This document shows, one piece after another, positions 52,963 to 64,000 of a stretch of 64,000 nucleotides of DNA. Made by a program: the position numbers and the translations under genes. Source of the stretch: Alphaproteobacteria bacterium (lineage in GTDB: Bacteria; Pseudomonadota; Alphaproteobacteria; SMXS01); contig WGNW01000018.1 of assembly GCA_016124315.1 (NCBI GenBank), positions 1 through 64,000 on the forward strand, written 5' to 3'. Each line of letters starts with the position of its first letter. Positions within the stretch are counted from its first letter, which is position 1. The notes below the pieces were generated by a model, which had not been told where the DNA came from, did no database searches, and worked only from the letters and a program-made list of their open reading frames with translations.

Positions 52963-53805
52963 ATGGCCGTTGACTGGAGCGACGATGAGAACGACGCCAT
53001 TGTCGCGGATTATTTCGCGATGCTGGCGGAAGACATCGCCGGCCAGCCCTACGCCAAGGCCGAACACAACCGGATGCTTCAAACGATGATCGGTCGGCCG
53101 CGCGGCTCCATCGAGTATAAACACCAGAACATCAGTGCCGTCCTTCAGTGCATGGGCCAGCCCTGGATTTTCGGGTACAAACCGGCCTTTAACTTCCAGG
53201 CATCCTTGGCGGACGCGGTTGCCCGTTGGCTGGACCGTCATCCTGACTGGCTCGCGCCAGTATGGCGCCCAAGCAATCGGCAAATTCCGCCGCCTCTTGG
53301 GGAAGACGATGCAGTCCTGTGGATCGGCCCGCCCCCCACCCGCAGCAATCAGCCACCTCCGAAGGAGTTGGAGCGAATGACCGCACTCGCCCGGCAATTC
53401 GACGCGGCCGAAAGGGACGCCCGCAATCGGGCGCTGGGCCGCGCGGGCGAGGAGCTCGTGTTGGCCCACGAGCACGCCGTCCTCCGTACCGCCGGCCGAA
53501 CCGATCTCGCCGGAGGCATTCGCTGGACGTCCCAGGTGGATGGCGACGGCGCAGGCTACGACATCGAAAGCTTCGAGCCCGATGGCAGTCGACGCCTGAT
53601 TGAGGTGAAGACCACCAATGGCTGGGAACGCACGCCTTTCCACATTACCAGCAACGAGTTCGCCGCCTCTGAAGACTGCGGCGACGAGTGGAGTCTGGTA
53701 CGGCTATGGAATTTCGCTCGCGAGCCACGGGCCTTCGAGTTGCGCCCGCCCCTAGAGACTCATGTGTCTCTGGTGGCTACAGCTTACCGAGCGACCCTGC
53801 GCTAG
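52963..53805 (+). CDS. DUF3883 nuclease-like protein
   Basis: 280 aa. The N-terminal part has WSDDENDAIVADYFAMLAED, AEHNRMLQTMIGRPRGSIEY and KHQNISAVLQCMGQPWI, a conserved helical block of this family. The C-terminal DUF3883 domain has GAGYDIESFEPDGSRRLIEV followed by KTT, which is the D...ExK core of a PD-(D/E)xK nuclease-like fold. Such proteins occur near defence and restriction genes, so a role in DNA defence is possible but unproven. It is on the same strand as the toxin-antitoxin pair, 42 nt after it. The 97 bp after it is AT-richer and contains no gene. Confidence 0.8.
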   Translation: MAVDWSDDENDAIVADYFAMLAEDIAGQPYAKAEHNRMLQTMIGRPRGSIEYKHQNISAVLQCMGQPWIFGYKPAFNFQASLADAVARWLDRHPDWLAPVWRPSNRQIPPPLGEDDAVLWIGPPPTRSNQPPPKELERMTALARQFDAAERDARNRALGRAGEELVLAHEHAVLRTAGRTDLAGGIRWTSQVDGDGAGYDIESFEPDGSRRLIEVKTTNGWERTPFHITSNEFAASEDCGDEWSLVRLWNFAREPRAFELRPPLETHVSLVATAYRATLR

Positions 53806-53902
53806 GTCGCGAGATCGTCAAGGCGAACTTGGCACCTAATACCGCAACCTTGTTTGTCACCGACTTGTGGTGTTGTTTCGCGCACGCCCGGTTGAGCCAA
53901 AA

Positions 53903-55450
53903 TTACTCCCACTCGATCGTCCCCGGCGGCTTTGAAGTCACATCGTACACCACCCGGTTGATCCCCCGCACCTCGTTGATGATGCGGCTGGAGACGCGGC
54001 CCAGGAAGTCGTGGTCGAAGGGGTAGTAGTCGGCGGTCATGCCGTCGGTGGAGGTCACGGCGCGCAGGGCGCAGACATGGTCGTAGGTGCGCTCGTCGCC
54101 CATCACGCCAACGGTACGCACCGGCAGCAGCACGGCGAAGGCCTGCCAGATGGCGTCGTAGAGGCCGGCGCGGCGGATCTCCTCCAGATAGATCCTGTCG
54201 GCCTTCTGCAGGATGGCGATCCTGTCGGCGGCGATCTCGCCGGGGATGCGGATGGCGAGGCCCGGGCCGGGGAACGGGTGGCGGCCCACCAGCGTCTCGG
54301 GCAGGCCCAGTTCGCGGCCCAGGTCGCGCACCTCGTCCTTGAACAGCTCGGGCAGGGGCGCCACCAGCGCCATGTTCATGCGCTCGGGCAGGCCGCCGAC
54401 GTTGTGGTGCGACTTGATGGTGACGCTGGGGCCGCCGCCGAACGAGACGGACTCGATCACGTCCGGGTAGAGCGTGCCCTGGGCGAGGAACCGGGCGCCG
54501 CCCACCTTCTTCGCCTCGGCCTCGAACACGTCGATGAAGGTGGCGCCGATGATCTTGCGCTTCTTCTCCGGGTCGGTGACGCCCGCCAGCTTCTCCAGGA
54601 ACAGCGTCGAGGCGTCGACGTGCACCAGCGGGATGTTGTAGTGGCCGCGGAACAGGCTCACCACCTCCTCGGCCTCGCCGGCGCGCAGCAGGCCGTGGTC
54701 GACGAAGACGCAGGTGAGCTGGTCGCCGATGGCCTCGTGCAGCAGCACCGCCACCACCGAGCTGTCGACGCCGCCGGACAGGCCGCAGATCACCCTGCCC
54801 TCGCCCACCTGCTTGCGCACCTCGGCGATCTTGGCGTCACGGAAGGCAGCCATGGTCCAGCCCGAGGCGCAGCCGCAGACGTTGTGGACGAAGTTGGCCA
54901 GCAGCCGGCCGCCATCGGGCGTGTGCATCACCTCGGGATGGAACTGGACGGCGTAGATGCGCCGGTCCTCGTCGGCGATGGCGGCGAAGGGCGCGCCGTC
55001 GCTGACGCCGACGATGCGGAAGCCGGGCGGGATGGAGTCGACCCGGTCGCCGTGGCTCATCCACACCTGGTGGCGCTCGCCGGGCGACCAGACGCCGTCG
55101 AACAGGGCGCAGGAGCCGGTCACCTGCAGGAAGGCGCGGCCGAACTCGCGGTGGTCGGCCGCCTCGACCGAGCCGCCGAGCTGGGCGCACAGCGCCTGCT
55201 CGCCGTAGCAGATGCCGAGGATCGGCACGCCCTGCTCGAACACGCTCGCGGGAATGCGCGGCGTGTCCTCGGCGATCACCGAGGCGGGACCGCCGGAGAG
55301 GATGATTCCCTTGGGCGCGAAGCCGCCGATCATCTCGTCCACCTTGTTGAAGGGGACGATCTCGGAATAGACGCCCGCCTCGCGCACCCGGCGGGCGATG
55401 AGCTGGGTCACCTGGGACCCGAAATCGACGATCAGCACGTTCTCTGTCAT
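53903..55450 (-). CDS. guaA: GMP synthase (glutamine-hydrolysing)
   Basis: 515 aa. The amidotransferase domain has the nucleophile Cys81 in [16 protein letters not shown] and the His/Glu in [16 protein letters not shown]. The ATP pyrophosphatase P-loop is [15 protein letters not shown], and the C-terminal dimerisation domain has [34 protein letters not shown] and EWE. It converts XMP to GMP. The residue after CYG is Glu where Met or Gln is more usual; the catalytic residues are intact. It is the last gene of the ppx-rlmE-guaB-rsmB-guaA run, 11 nt after the methyltransferase gene. Confidence 0.97.
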   Translation of the reverse strand: MTENVLIVDFGSQVTQLIARRVREAGVYSEIVPFNKVDEMIGGFAPKGIILSGGPASVIAEDTPRIPASVFEQGVPILGICYGEQALCAQLGGSVEAADHREFGRAFLQVTGSCALFDGVWSPGERHQVWMSHGDRVDSIPPGFRIVGVSDGAPFAAIADEDRRIYAVQFHPEVMHTPDGGRLLANFVHNVCGCASGWTMAAFRDAKIAEVRKQVGEGRVICGLSGGVDSSVVAVLLHEAIGDQLTCVFVDHGLLRAGEAEEVVSLFRGHYNIPLVHVDASTLFLEKLAGVTDPEKKRKIIGATFIDVFEAEAKKVGGARFLAQGTLYPDVIESVSFGGGPSVTIKSHHNVGGLPERMNMALVAPLPELFKDEVRDLGRELGLPETLVGRHPFPGPGLAIRIPGEIAADRIAILQKADRIYLEEIRRAGLYDAIWQAFAVLLPVRTVGVMGDERTYDHVCALRAVTSTDGMTADYYPFDHDFLGRVSSRIINEVRGINRVVYDVTSKPPGTIEWE

Positions 55451-55461
55451 GGCGGCGGACC

Positions 55462-56736
55462 CTAATTCGAGCGCTGGAGGACGGCAACGAAAAAGCCGTC
55501 GGTGCGGTGGCTGGCGGGGCTGAGCACGAGGTAGTCGGGCACGGCCGACAGGGTGGCGGGTGGCGCGCCCTCTTCCGCCGGCCAGGCGTCCCCGTAGGGC
55601 ACGGCGCGGAAGCCGCCGTTGCGGTCGAGGAAGGCGGCGACGCGGTCCTCGTCCTCCTCGGGCAGCAGCGAGCAGGTCATGTAGACCAGCCGCCCGCCGG
55701 GCCCGACCAGCGCGGCGCCCCGGTCCAGCAGCTCGTCCTGCAGCCGGACCAGGCCTTCGAGGCGGTCGGGCGTCAGCCTTGTGCGCAGCTCCGGGCTGCG
55801 CCGCCAGGTGCCAGTGCCGCTGCACGGCACATCGAGCACCACCCGGTCCATGCCGGCGGGCAGCGCGGCGGCGGCGCGCACGTACTGGATGTTGGTGGCG
55901 CCCGCCCGCTTGGCCCGTGGCCGCATCCGCTCCAGCCGCTTCGGGTCGGCGTCGTAGGCGAAGATCTGGCCGCGGCTTGCCATCCGCGCCGCCATGGCCA
56001 GCGCCTTGCCGCCGCCGCCGGCGCACAGGTCGAGCACCTGCAGGCCGGGCGCGGCGCCGGCCAGCGCGGCGCCCGCCTGCGAAGCTTCATCCTGGATCTC
56101 CACGACGCCCTTCAAGTATATGGCTTCATGGGAGATGTCGTGGCCCGGCGGCAGCCGCAGCGCGGTCGCAAGCAGGCCGCCCTGGGAGGCCCCGGGCAAC
56201 GCCGCCAGCGCCTGCTCGACGGTGCCGCGCAGCGTGTTGACCCGCAGGTCGAGGGGTGCGCGGCCGTCGAGCGCCGCCATCTCCGCCTCCAGCCGGTCGC
56301 CGAACCGCCGCTCGAAGGACGGCTGCAGCCATTCGGGGAAGTTCAGCCGCGCCCAGGCGGGGGCGTGGTAGAGATCCCGGCGCGCCGCCGCCTCTAGGGC
56401 CGCCGCCTCGTCGGCCGAGGGCGGCGCGGGGGCGTGGTCGTCGCCTGCGAAAAGCGCCGCAAGCCTCTGGACCGTCTCGCCTTCCAGGCAGAGGTGGAGC
56501 AGCACGGCAAGGCGTGCGTCGGCATCGGCGTCGAGCCGCCAGTCCAGCTCGACCCGGCGGCGCAGCACGGCGAACAGCAGGTCGGCGACGGCGCGGCGGT
56601 CCTTTGAGCCGGCGTAGCGGCGGGGGCGGAAATAGTCGCGCAGGATGACGTCGGCCGGGGCGCCGCCGGCGCGGGCCGCCTGCCCGACCGCGCCCGCCAG
56701 GTCGATGACGGCCTGGATGCGGGCGCCGGGGCGCAT
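55462..56736 (-). CDS. RsmB/NOP-family RNA (cytosine-5) methyltransferase
   Basis: 424 aa. The N-terminal NusB-like/RsmB region has [20 protein letters not shown] and [18 protein letters not shown]. The methyltransferase domain has the SAM-binding [33 protein letters not shown] with the catalytic PC motif, and [18 protein letters not shown] with the second Cys (TCS). It methylates a cytosine in rRNA or tRNA; the exact site is not clear from sequence. It lies between guaB (3 nt gap) and guaA, a common alphaproteobacterial order. Confidence 0.92.
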   Translation of the reverse strand: MRPGARIQAVIDLAGAVGQAARAGGAPADVILRDYFRPRRYAGSKDRRAVADLLFAVLRRRVELDWRLDADADARLAVLLHLCLEGETVQRLAALFAGDDHAPAPPSADEAAALEAAARRDLYHAPAWARLNFPEWLQPSFERRFGDRLEAEMAALDGRAPLDLRVNTLRGTVEQALAALPGASQGGLLATALRLPPGHDISHEAIYLKGVVEIQDEASQAGAALAGAAPGLQVLDLCAGGGGKALAMAARMASRGQIFAYDADPKRLERMRPRAKRAGATNIQYVRAAAALPAGMDRVVLDVPCSGTGTWRRSPELRTRLTPDRLEGLVRLQDELLDRGAALVGPGGRLVYMTCSLLPEEDEDRVAAFLDRNGGFRAVPYGDAWPAEEGAPPATLSAVPDYLVLSPASHRTDGFFVAVLQRSN

Positions 56737-56739
56737 GGG

Positions 56740-60136
<3,397 letters not shown>

Positions 60137-60367
60137 GGCGAGAGAGCGGCAGGATGCGGATCGAATGCCATTCCGGCATTCGACCATGCGTCTCGCCGTC
60201 GGATCAAGGCCGTGTCCCATCCGCGGCCCGCTCTCCGCTGCACCGCAACCGGGGCCGCGCCGCCGATCCATCGGTTGCGTCGCCCGCGCGCGTGCCCTAT
60301 ATCGGGCGCCTGTGCGCATGCCGGCGGTCACGCGGCGCGCATCCGACCCGGGCTCCGGCCCTGCGGT

Positions 60368-60441
60368 TGGGGGATAGTTTAGCGGTAGAACATCGGACTC
60401 TGACTCCGAGAGCCCTGGTTCGAATCCAGGTCCCCCAGCCA
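60368..60441 (+). tRNA. tRNA-Gln (anticodon CTG)
   Basis: A complete cloverleaf: acceptor arms TGGGGGA and TCCCCCA, D arm with AGCGGTA, anticodon stem TCGGA/TCCGA with loop CTCTGAC (anticodon CTG, codon CAG), and T arm with GGTTCGAATCC. The CCA end is encoded. It is followed by apparently acquired genes (60504 onward). Confidence 0.97.
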
Positions 60442-60503
60442 CTCCCGCGCCCGCGCGTCGATCGCGCGGGACGCGCCGGCCGAGCACACCACGCCGCAGC
60501 GTC

Positions 60504-61586
60504 TCACGATGTCGCCGGGGGAAGGTTCTCCCGCAGGACGATGTCCATGGGGAGCGGGGCGAGCGTCGCGATGCGGCGGCCGCTCCGGGCGGCGTCGACC
60601 GCCGCCAGCACGCGCGTGACGAGATGCTCGGGGTTGGCGTTGAGCACCGCGTCGATCGTCCCCTCCATCAGGAGCGCGCGCGTGTCCGGGGTCATGCCGT
60701 GGCCGATGAGGATGACGTCGCGGGCCCGGCCGCAGTCCTGCAGCGCCCTCGCCACCCCGTCCGATGCGCCGCCGACGTTGTAGAGGCCGGTCAGCCCGGG
60801 GACCTGATCCAGGATCGCGCGCGTCTGGGCGTAGTTCCTGTCCCGGTCGTCGTGTCCCTCCCGCGCCGCGCCGATCACGGTGAGATGGCCGAACATCTCC
60901 TGCAGGACGCTATGAAAGCCCATCTCGCGCTCGGCGTGGGCGCGGTAGCTCAGGCTCCCGGCGATCACCCCGACCGCGCCGCGCGCCGATCGGTGGAACC
61001 GTCCCATGAGGTAGCCGGCGGTGCGGCCCGCGGCGACGTTGTCGAGGCCGACATAGGCGGCGCGTCCCGGCGCGACGACGTCGGACACGATGGTCACGAT
61101 GGTCTTTCCGGCGGCGGCCAGCTCGTCGACGGCGTCGCGCACCAGCGGGTTCTCGATGGCCATGAAGGCGATCGCATCCGCCCATCGGGCGTGGTGGCGC
61201 AGCGCCGCGACGAGGGGCTCGGGACGAAAGCTCTCGATGAACGCGCACCTGAGCCGCGCACCGACCGTCTCCTCCGCGGCGAGCCGGCGGACGCGCCGTC
61301 CGAGATCGGTGAGATAGGGGTTCGTGCCGGCCGGGATGAGGAAGGCGATCTTCGGGGGGCGGGGCCGCGCGATCGCGTGCCGCTCCTCGTCGGTGAGGTA
61401 GCCGATGGCGACGGCGGCGGCGAGAACGCGCGCGGCGGTCGCCGACTTGACGCCGCCGCGCCGGTTCAGGACGCGGTCCACGGTCGCGCCGGAGACCCCG
61501 GCCGCCTGCGCCACGGTCGCCATCAGGGGCCGCCGGAACAGCTCGGGACCGCTCCCCGCGACGGGGTCGGACACCTCAAAAACCAT
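60504..61586 (-). CDS. LacI-family transcriptional regulator
   Basis: 360 aa. The N-terminal helix-turn-helix reads MATVAQAAGVSGATVDRVLN RRGG-type start followed by KSATAARVLAAAVAIGYLT. The ligand-binding domain resembles periplasmic sugar-binding folds (KIAFLIPAGTNPYLTDLGRR, TIVSDVVAPGRAAYVGLDNV, AGRTAGYLMGRF, GLYNVGGASDGVARAL, ILIGHGMTPDTRALLMEGTI). The ligand may be a sugar or sugar acid, judging by family only. It is divergent from the TRAP transporter genes and probably controls them. Met21 is an alternative start. Confidence 0.9.
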   Translation of the reverse strand: MVFEVSDPVAGSGPELFRRPLMATVAQAAGVSGATVDRVLNRRGGVKSATAARVLAAAVAIGYLTDEERHAIARPRPPKIAFLIPAGTNPYLTDLGRRVRRLAAEETVGARLRCAFIESFRPEPLVAALRHHARWADAIAFMAIENPLVRDAVDELAAAGKTIVTIVSDVVAPGRAAYVGLDNVAAGRTAGYLMGRFHRSARGAVGVIAGSLSYRAHAEREMGFHSVLQEMFGHLTVIGAAREGHDDRDRNYAQTRAILDQVPGLTGLYNVGGASDGVARALQDCGRARDVILIGHGMTPDTRALLMEGTIDAVLNANPEHLVTRVLAAVDAARSGRRIATLAPLPMDIVLRENLPPATS

Positions 61587-61642
61587 CAGGTCTTACCGTT
61601 TGACCGTCATGGCGGCCGTTCCTAGCTTTCCTCGGAGAAATA

Positions 61643-61676
61643 AGGCGCGCCCGACGATCGGACGGGCGTTGCGCCT
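61643..61676. promoter_or_regulatory. Dyad between LacI regulator and TRAP genes
   Basis: Nested inverted repeats AGGCGC/GCGCCT and GCCCG/CGGGC surround a centre with CGATCG. It lies in the 116 bp divergent gap, 27 bp before the chosen dctP start, and may be the operator of the LacI regulator. A hairpin in the dctP leader is the alternative. Confidence 0.35.
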
Positions 61677-61702
61677 CAAAAACCAGCATGGGAGGAGCCA
61701 TC

Positions 61703-62734
61703 GTGTCAAAGTCTCCGAAACGCTCGCGTCCGCTCGTTTCCCGGCGCTCGACTCTGGCGCTCGGCGCCGCCGCGGCCGGGGCGCTGGCGTTCCCCTCTAT
61801 CCTGCGCGCCCAGTCCAAGACGCTGCGCTACGGCCACAACAACGAGGTCGCGTCGGTCGCCGGCGCCCAGGCCGACTGGTTCGCCACGGCGGTCGGCGAG
61901 CATTCGGGCGGCGATCTGGCGGTCCAGGTGTTTCCGAACTCGCAGCTCGGCAAGCTGCAGGAGCTGGCGCAGGCGGTGTCGCTCGGCACCGTCGCCATCT
62001 CCCACAACACGGCGGGCGCGCTCGGCTCGCTCTACGCCCCGTTCGCGGCGCTCGACACGCCCTACCTCTACCGCGACGTCGACCACCTCATGAAGGTGAT
62101 GGACGTGAGCTCGCCGGTGATGTCGGAGCTCAACAAGGGGCTCATCGACGCGGCCAACATCCGCGTCCTCTACGCGCACTACTTCGGCGCCCGCAACCTC
62201 ACCTGCGACCGGCCGATCAAGTCGCCGGCCGACCTGTCGGGCGTGAAGATCCGTGCCGTTCCCTTCCCGATCTACACCACCGCCGTCGAGGGGCTGGGAG
62301 CCGTGCCGATCCCGGTCGACTGGTCGGAGGTGCCGACCGCGCTCGCCACCGGGGTGGTCGCCGGACAGGAGAACCCGGTGAACGTGATCCTCTCGGTCAA
62401 GCTCTACGAGGTCCAGTCACACCTGATGCTGACCCGGCACATGTCCAACGCCGAGGTCGTCGTCATGAACGAGGACGAGTGGCAGGCGCTGTCCGACAAG
62501 CAGAAGCAGGCGGTGCAGGCCGCCGCCGCGGACACGCGCATCCGGGCGACCAAGGCCATTCAGGACAACGAGGCGAGCGAGACCGAAGAATTGAAGAAGC
62601 GCGGGATGACGGTCATCGGGCCCGACGACGGGCTCGAGATCGACGCCTTCCGCACGTCGGTCAGCGCGCTGGTCAAGGAGCGCTTCGGCGACCAGTACGG
62701 CGCGCTCTACGAGAAGATCCGCGCCATCTCCTGA
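61703..62734 (+). CDS. TRAP transporter substrate-binding protein (DctP family)
   Basis: 343 aa from the GTG start chosen because GGAGGAG lies 5 nt before it; an ATG 15 nt earlier overlaps that ribosome site. A twin-arginine signal VSRRSTLALGAAAAGALAF is followed by the DctP-fold body with LRYGHNNEVASVAGAQADWF, VFPNSQLGKLQELAQAVSLG, KSPADLSGVKIRAVPFPIYT and GVVAGQENPVNVILSVKLYE, where the Arg binds a carboxylate. It captures an organic acid or sugar acid in the periplasm and hands it to DctQ/DctM. Confidence 0.92.
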   Translation: MSKSPKRSRPLVSRRSTLALGAAAAGALAFPSILRAQSKTLRYGHNNEVASVAGAQADWFATAVGEHSGGDLAVQVFPNSQLGKLQELAQAVSLGTVAISHNTAGALGSLYAPFAALDTPYLYRDVDHLMKVMDVSSPVMSELNKGLIDAANIRVLYAHYFGARNLTCDRPIKSPADLSGVKIRAVPFPIYTTAVEGLGAVPIPVDWSEVPTALATGVVAGQENPVNVILSVKLYEVQSHLMLTRHMSNAEVVVMNEDEWQALSDKQKQAVQAAAADTRIRATKAIQDNEASETEELKKRGMTVIGPDDGLEIDAFRTSVSALVKERFGDQYGALYEKIRAIS

Positions 62735-62752
62735 TCGCAAGGGGGGCGCCGC

Positions 62753-63256
62753 GTGGGGCTTCTCTCCCGTGCCGCCGCGGCGGCCGCCCGTCTCGGTCTG
62801 TGGCTCGGCGTCGGCTTTCTGGGGCTGATGGCGGTGCTCGTGGTGGCGCAGGTCGTCGCCCGCAACGCGCTCGATCTCGGCCTGCCCGCCGCCGACGAGC
62901 TGGCGCGCTACGCCTGCATCGCGCTCGTCTACCTCGCGGTGCCGAGCCTCGCCCTCAGAGGTCAGCACGTCGCCGTCGACATCCTCGTGCAGGCCGCGCC
63001 GCGCCGGCTCCGCCGGCCCCTGAGGGCCGCAACCGAGGTCGCCGTGCTCGCGTTCTGCGCGATCAGCCTCTACGCGCTCGCCGCTTTCCTCGCGCGGGCG
63101 GGCAAGTTCACGACGCCGGCGCTCGGGATGCCGAATACGCTGTTCTACGCTCCGGCGGCGGTCGGCTTCGCGCTCCTCGCCGCGGTCACGCTCGCACGGC
63201 TCCTGCGGCTGATCCTCGGGCCGTCGTCCGACGAAGGGCCTCCGTCCGGGCCGTGA
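62753..63256 (+). CDS. TRAP transporter small membrane subunit (DctQ)
   Basis: 167 aa with four hydrophobic segments (LGLWLGVGFLGLMAVLVVAQ, YACIALVYLAVPSLALRG, VAVLAFCAISLYALAAFLAR, FYAPAAVGFALLAAVTLARL). The LPAADELARYACIALVYLAV part is typical of DctQ. It starts with GTG and its stop overlaps the dctM start by 4 nt (GTGA). It works with DctM as the small subunit of the ion-driven uptake system. Confidence 0.9.
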   Translation: MGLLSRAAAAAARLGLWLGVGFLGLMAVLVVAQVVARNALDLGLPAADELARYACIALVYLAVPSLALRGQHVAVDILVQAAPRRLRRPLRAATEVAVLAFCAISLYALAAFLARAGKFTTPALGMPNTLFYAPAAVGFALLAAVTLARLLRLILGPSSDEGPPSGP

Positions 63257-64000
63257 GCGTCGCACTCGTCCTCATCTTCGCCCTGAGCCTCGTCGCCGGC
63301 GTTCCCGTGGCGGCGGCGCTGGGCCTGTCCGCGGGCGCGGTCGTCCTTCTCTACGGGCTGCCGCTCACCGTCGTCGCGCAGCGCGCGGTGAACGCGCTCG
63401 ACTCGACGCCGCTCCTCGCCGTGCCGCTGTTCATCCTGGCGGCCTCGCTTCTCAACGCGGCGGGGGTGACGACCCATCTCTTCGAGCTCGTGCGGCTCCT
63501 CTTCGGCCGGGTCAAGGGCGCCATCGCGCAGGTCTCCGTCCTGGTCAGCCTCGTGTTCTCGGGGATTTCCGGCGCGGCCCTCGCCGACATCGGCGCGCTC
63601 GGGCGGGTTCAGATCGAGGAGATGCGCCGCCAGGGCTATCGCGACCGCTTCGCGGCGGGCGTCACCATGGCGGCCGCCACGATCGGGCCGATCTTTCCGC
63701 CGTCGATCCCGATCATCATCTACGCGAGCGTCGCCAACGTCTCGGCGGTCAAGCTGCTACTCGCCGGCATCGTGCCGGCGCTCGTGATCACCCTCCTCCT
63801 GATGGGGCAGATCGCGGTGATCGCCCGGCTGAAGGGCCTGCCCCAGGACGACGCCCGCGCGTCCGCCCGTGCGATCGGCCGGCAGGCGCTGATCTCGCTG
63901 CCGGCCCTCCTCGCCCCGGTGATCCTGATCGGCGGGCTGATGACCGGCTATTTCGGGCCGACCGAGGTCGCCGGCGTCACCGTCGCCTATGCGCTCTTCG
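63253..64000 (+). CDS. TRAP transporter large membrane subunit (DctM), cut by window edge
   Basis: The first 249 codons are in the window. It starts VSVALVLIFALSLVAGVPVA and shows the DctM marks LLAVPLFILAASLLNAAGVT, FSGISGAALADIGALGRVQI, MRRQGYRDRFAAGVTMAAAT and IGPIFPPSIPIIIYASVANV. It is the large channel subunit that moves substrate with sodium or protons. Leucine is written as CTC about as often as CTG here, unlike the CTG-dominated housekeeping genes to the left. Confidence 0.92.
   Translation, partial: MSVALVLIFALSLVAGVPVAAALGLSAGAVVLLYGLPLTVVAQRAVNALDSTPLLAVPLFILAASLLNAAGVTTHLFELVRLLFGRVKGAIAQVSVLVSLVFSGISGAALADIGALGRVQIEEMRRQGYRDRFAAGVTMAAATIGPIFPPSIPIIIYASVANVSAVKLLLAGIVPALVITLLLMGQIAVIARLKGLPQDDARASARAIGRQALISLPALLAPVILIGGLMTGYFGPTEVAGVTVAYALF

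Noticed and set aside
60442-60503. An attachment-site repeat of the tRNA-Gln 3' end
   Set aside because: No second copy of the tRNA 3' sequence was found inside the window, so an island boundary cannot be shown.

Overview
This 64 kb window is a stretch of bacterial chromosome with very high GC content. Gene content and order point to an alphaproteobacterium, most like the Rhodospirillales and relatives. The evidence is a fused ispDF gene, a pyruvate dehydrogenase E1-beta carrying a lipoyl domain, a dusB-ntrB-ntrC-ntrY operon, a DUF4170 gene, a GTTC-N7-GTTC type SOS box in front of lexA, and a putative FixK/FNR-type box in front of hemN. No species can be named from the sequence alone. Almost every base is coding, and most lines of genes are tightly packed operons with 1-4 nt stop/start overlaps.

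Left part (1-22268): the minus-strand nitrogen regulation operon dusB-ntrB-ntrC-ntrY runs off the left edge. Divergent from it is ispDF-pgpA-pncC (isoprenoid precursors, phospholipid, NAD salvage). Then comes a long minus-strand central-metabolism block that reads tpiA, [inserted genes], secG, pyrG, eno, ftsB, pdhA, pdhB, pdhC, DUF4170, lipA and a COQ10/RatA-like gene. Two genes that often sit in this block in alphaproteobacteria, kdsA (between pyrG and eno) and lpd (after pdhC), are absent here. Between secG and tpiA lie about 5 kb of accessory DNA. It holds two tandem secreted S9 peptidases, a Cys-rich secreted protein of unknown function, and a duplicated 3' end of tpiA.

Middle part (22269-49150): ppiD-trpE, then (opposite strand) a YibQ-type deacetylase, then trpG-trpD-trpC-moaC-moeA-lexA, which combines tryptophan synthesis, molybdenum cofactor synthesis and the SOS repressor. 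comEC, gltX and gltA follow, closed by a strong terminator. A minus-strand envelope/GTPase group (panB, YfgM-like, bamB, der) is next, then yceI, DUF4126, an unknown membrane protein, ilvD, a phosphate transporter (pit) behind a putative Pho box, and an Rrf2 regulator with a perfect dyad operator next to an NDH-2-like flavoprotein.

Right part (49150-64000): a 458 bp gene-free stretch carries palindromic intergenic repeats. It is followed by hemN, a small unknown gene, a GST-like gene, and a small accessory island (Phd/VapC toxin-antitoxin pair plus a DUF3883 nuclease-like protein). The housekeeping run ppx-rlmE-guaB-rsmB-guaA is on the minus strand. After tRNA-Gln(CTG) there is a LacI regulator divergent from a TRAP transporter (dctP-dctQ-dctM), which is cut by the right edge and shows different leucine codon use, suggesting acquired DNA.

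The observations most worth following are the duplicated tpiA tail bracketing the Cys-rich gene, the operator-like sites before rrf2, pit and hemN, the doubled E3-binding domain in PdhC, and the toxin-antitoxin/DUF3883 island. No clearly new multi-gene system could be proven from the sequence.
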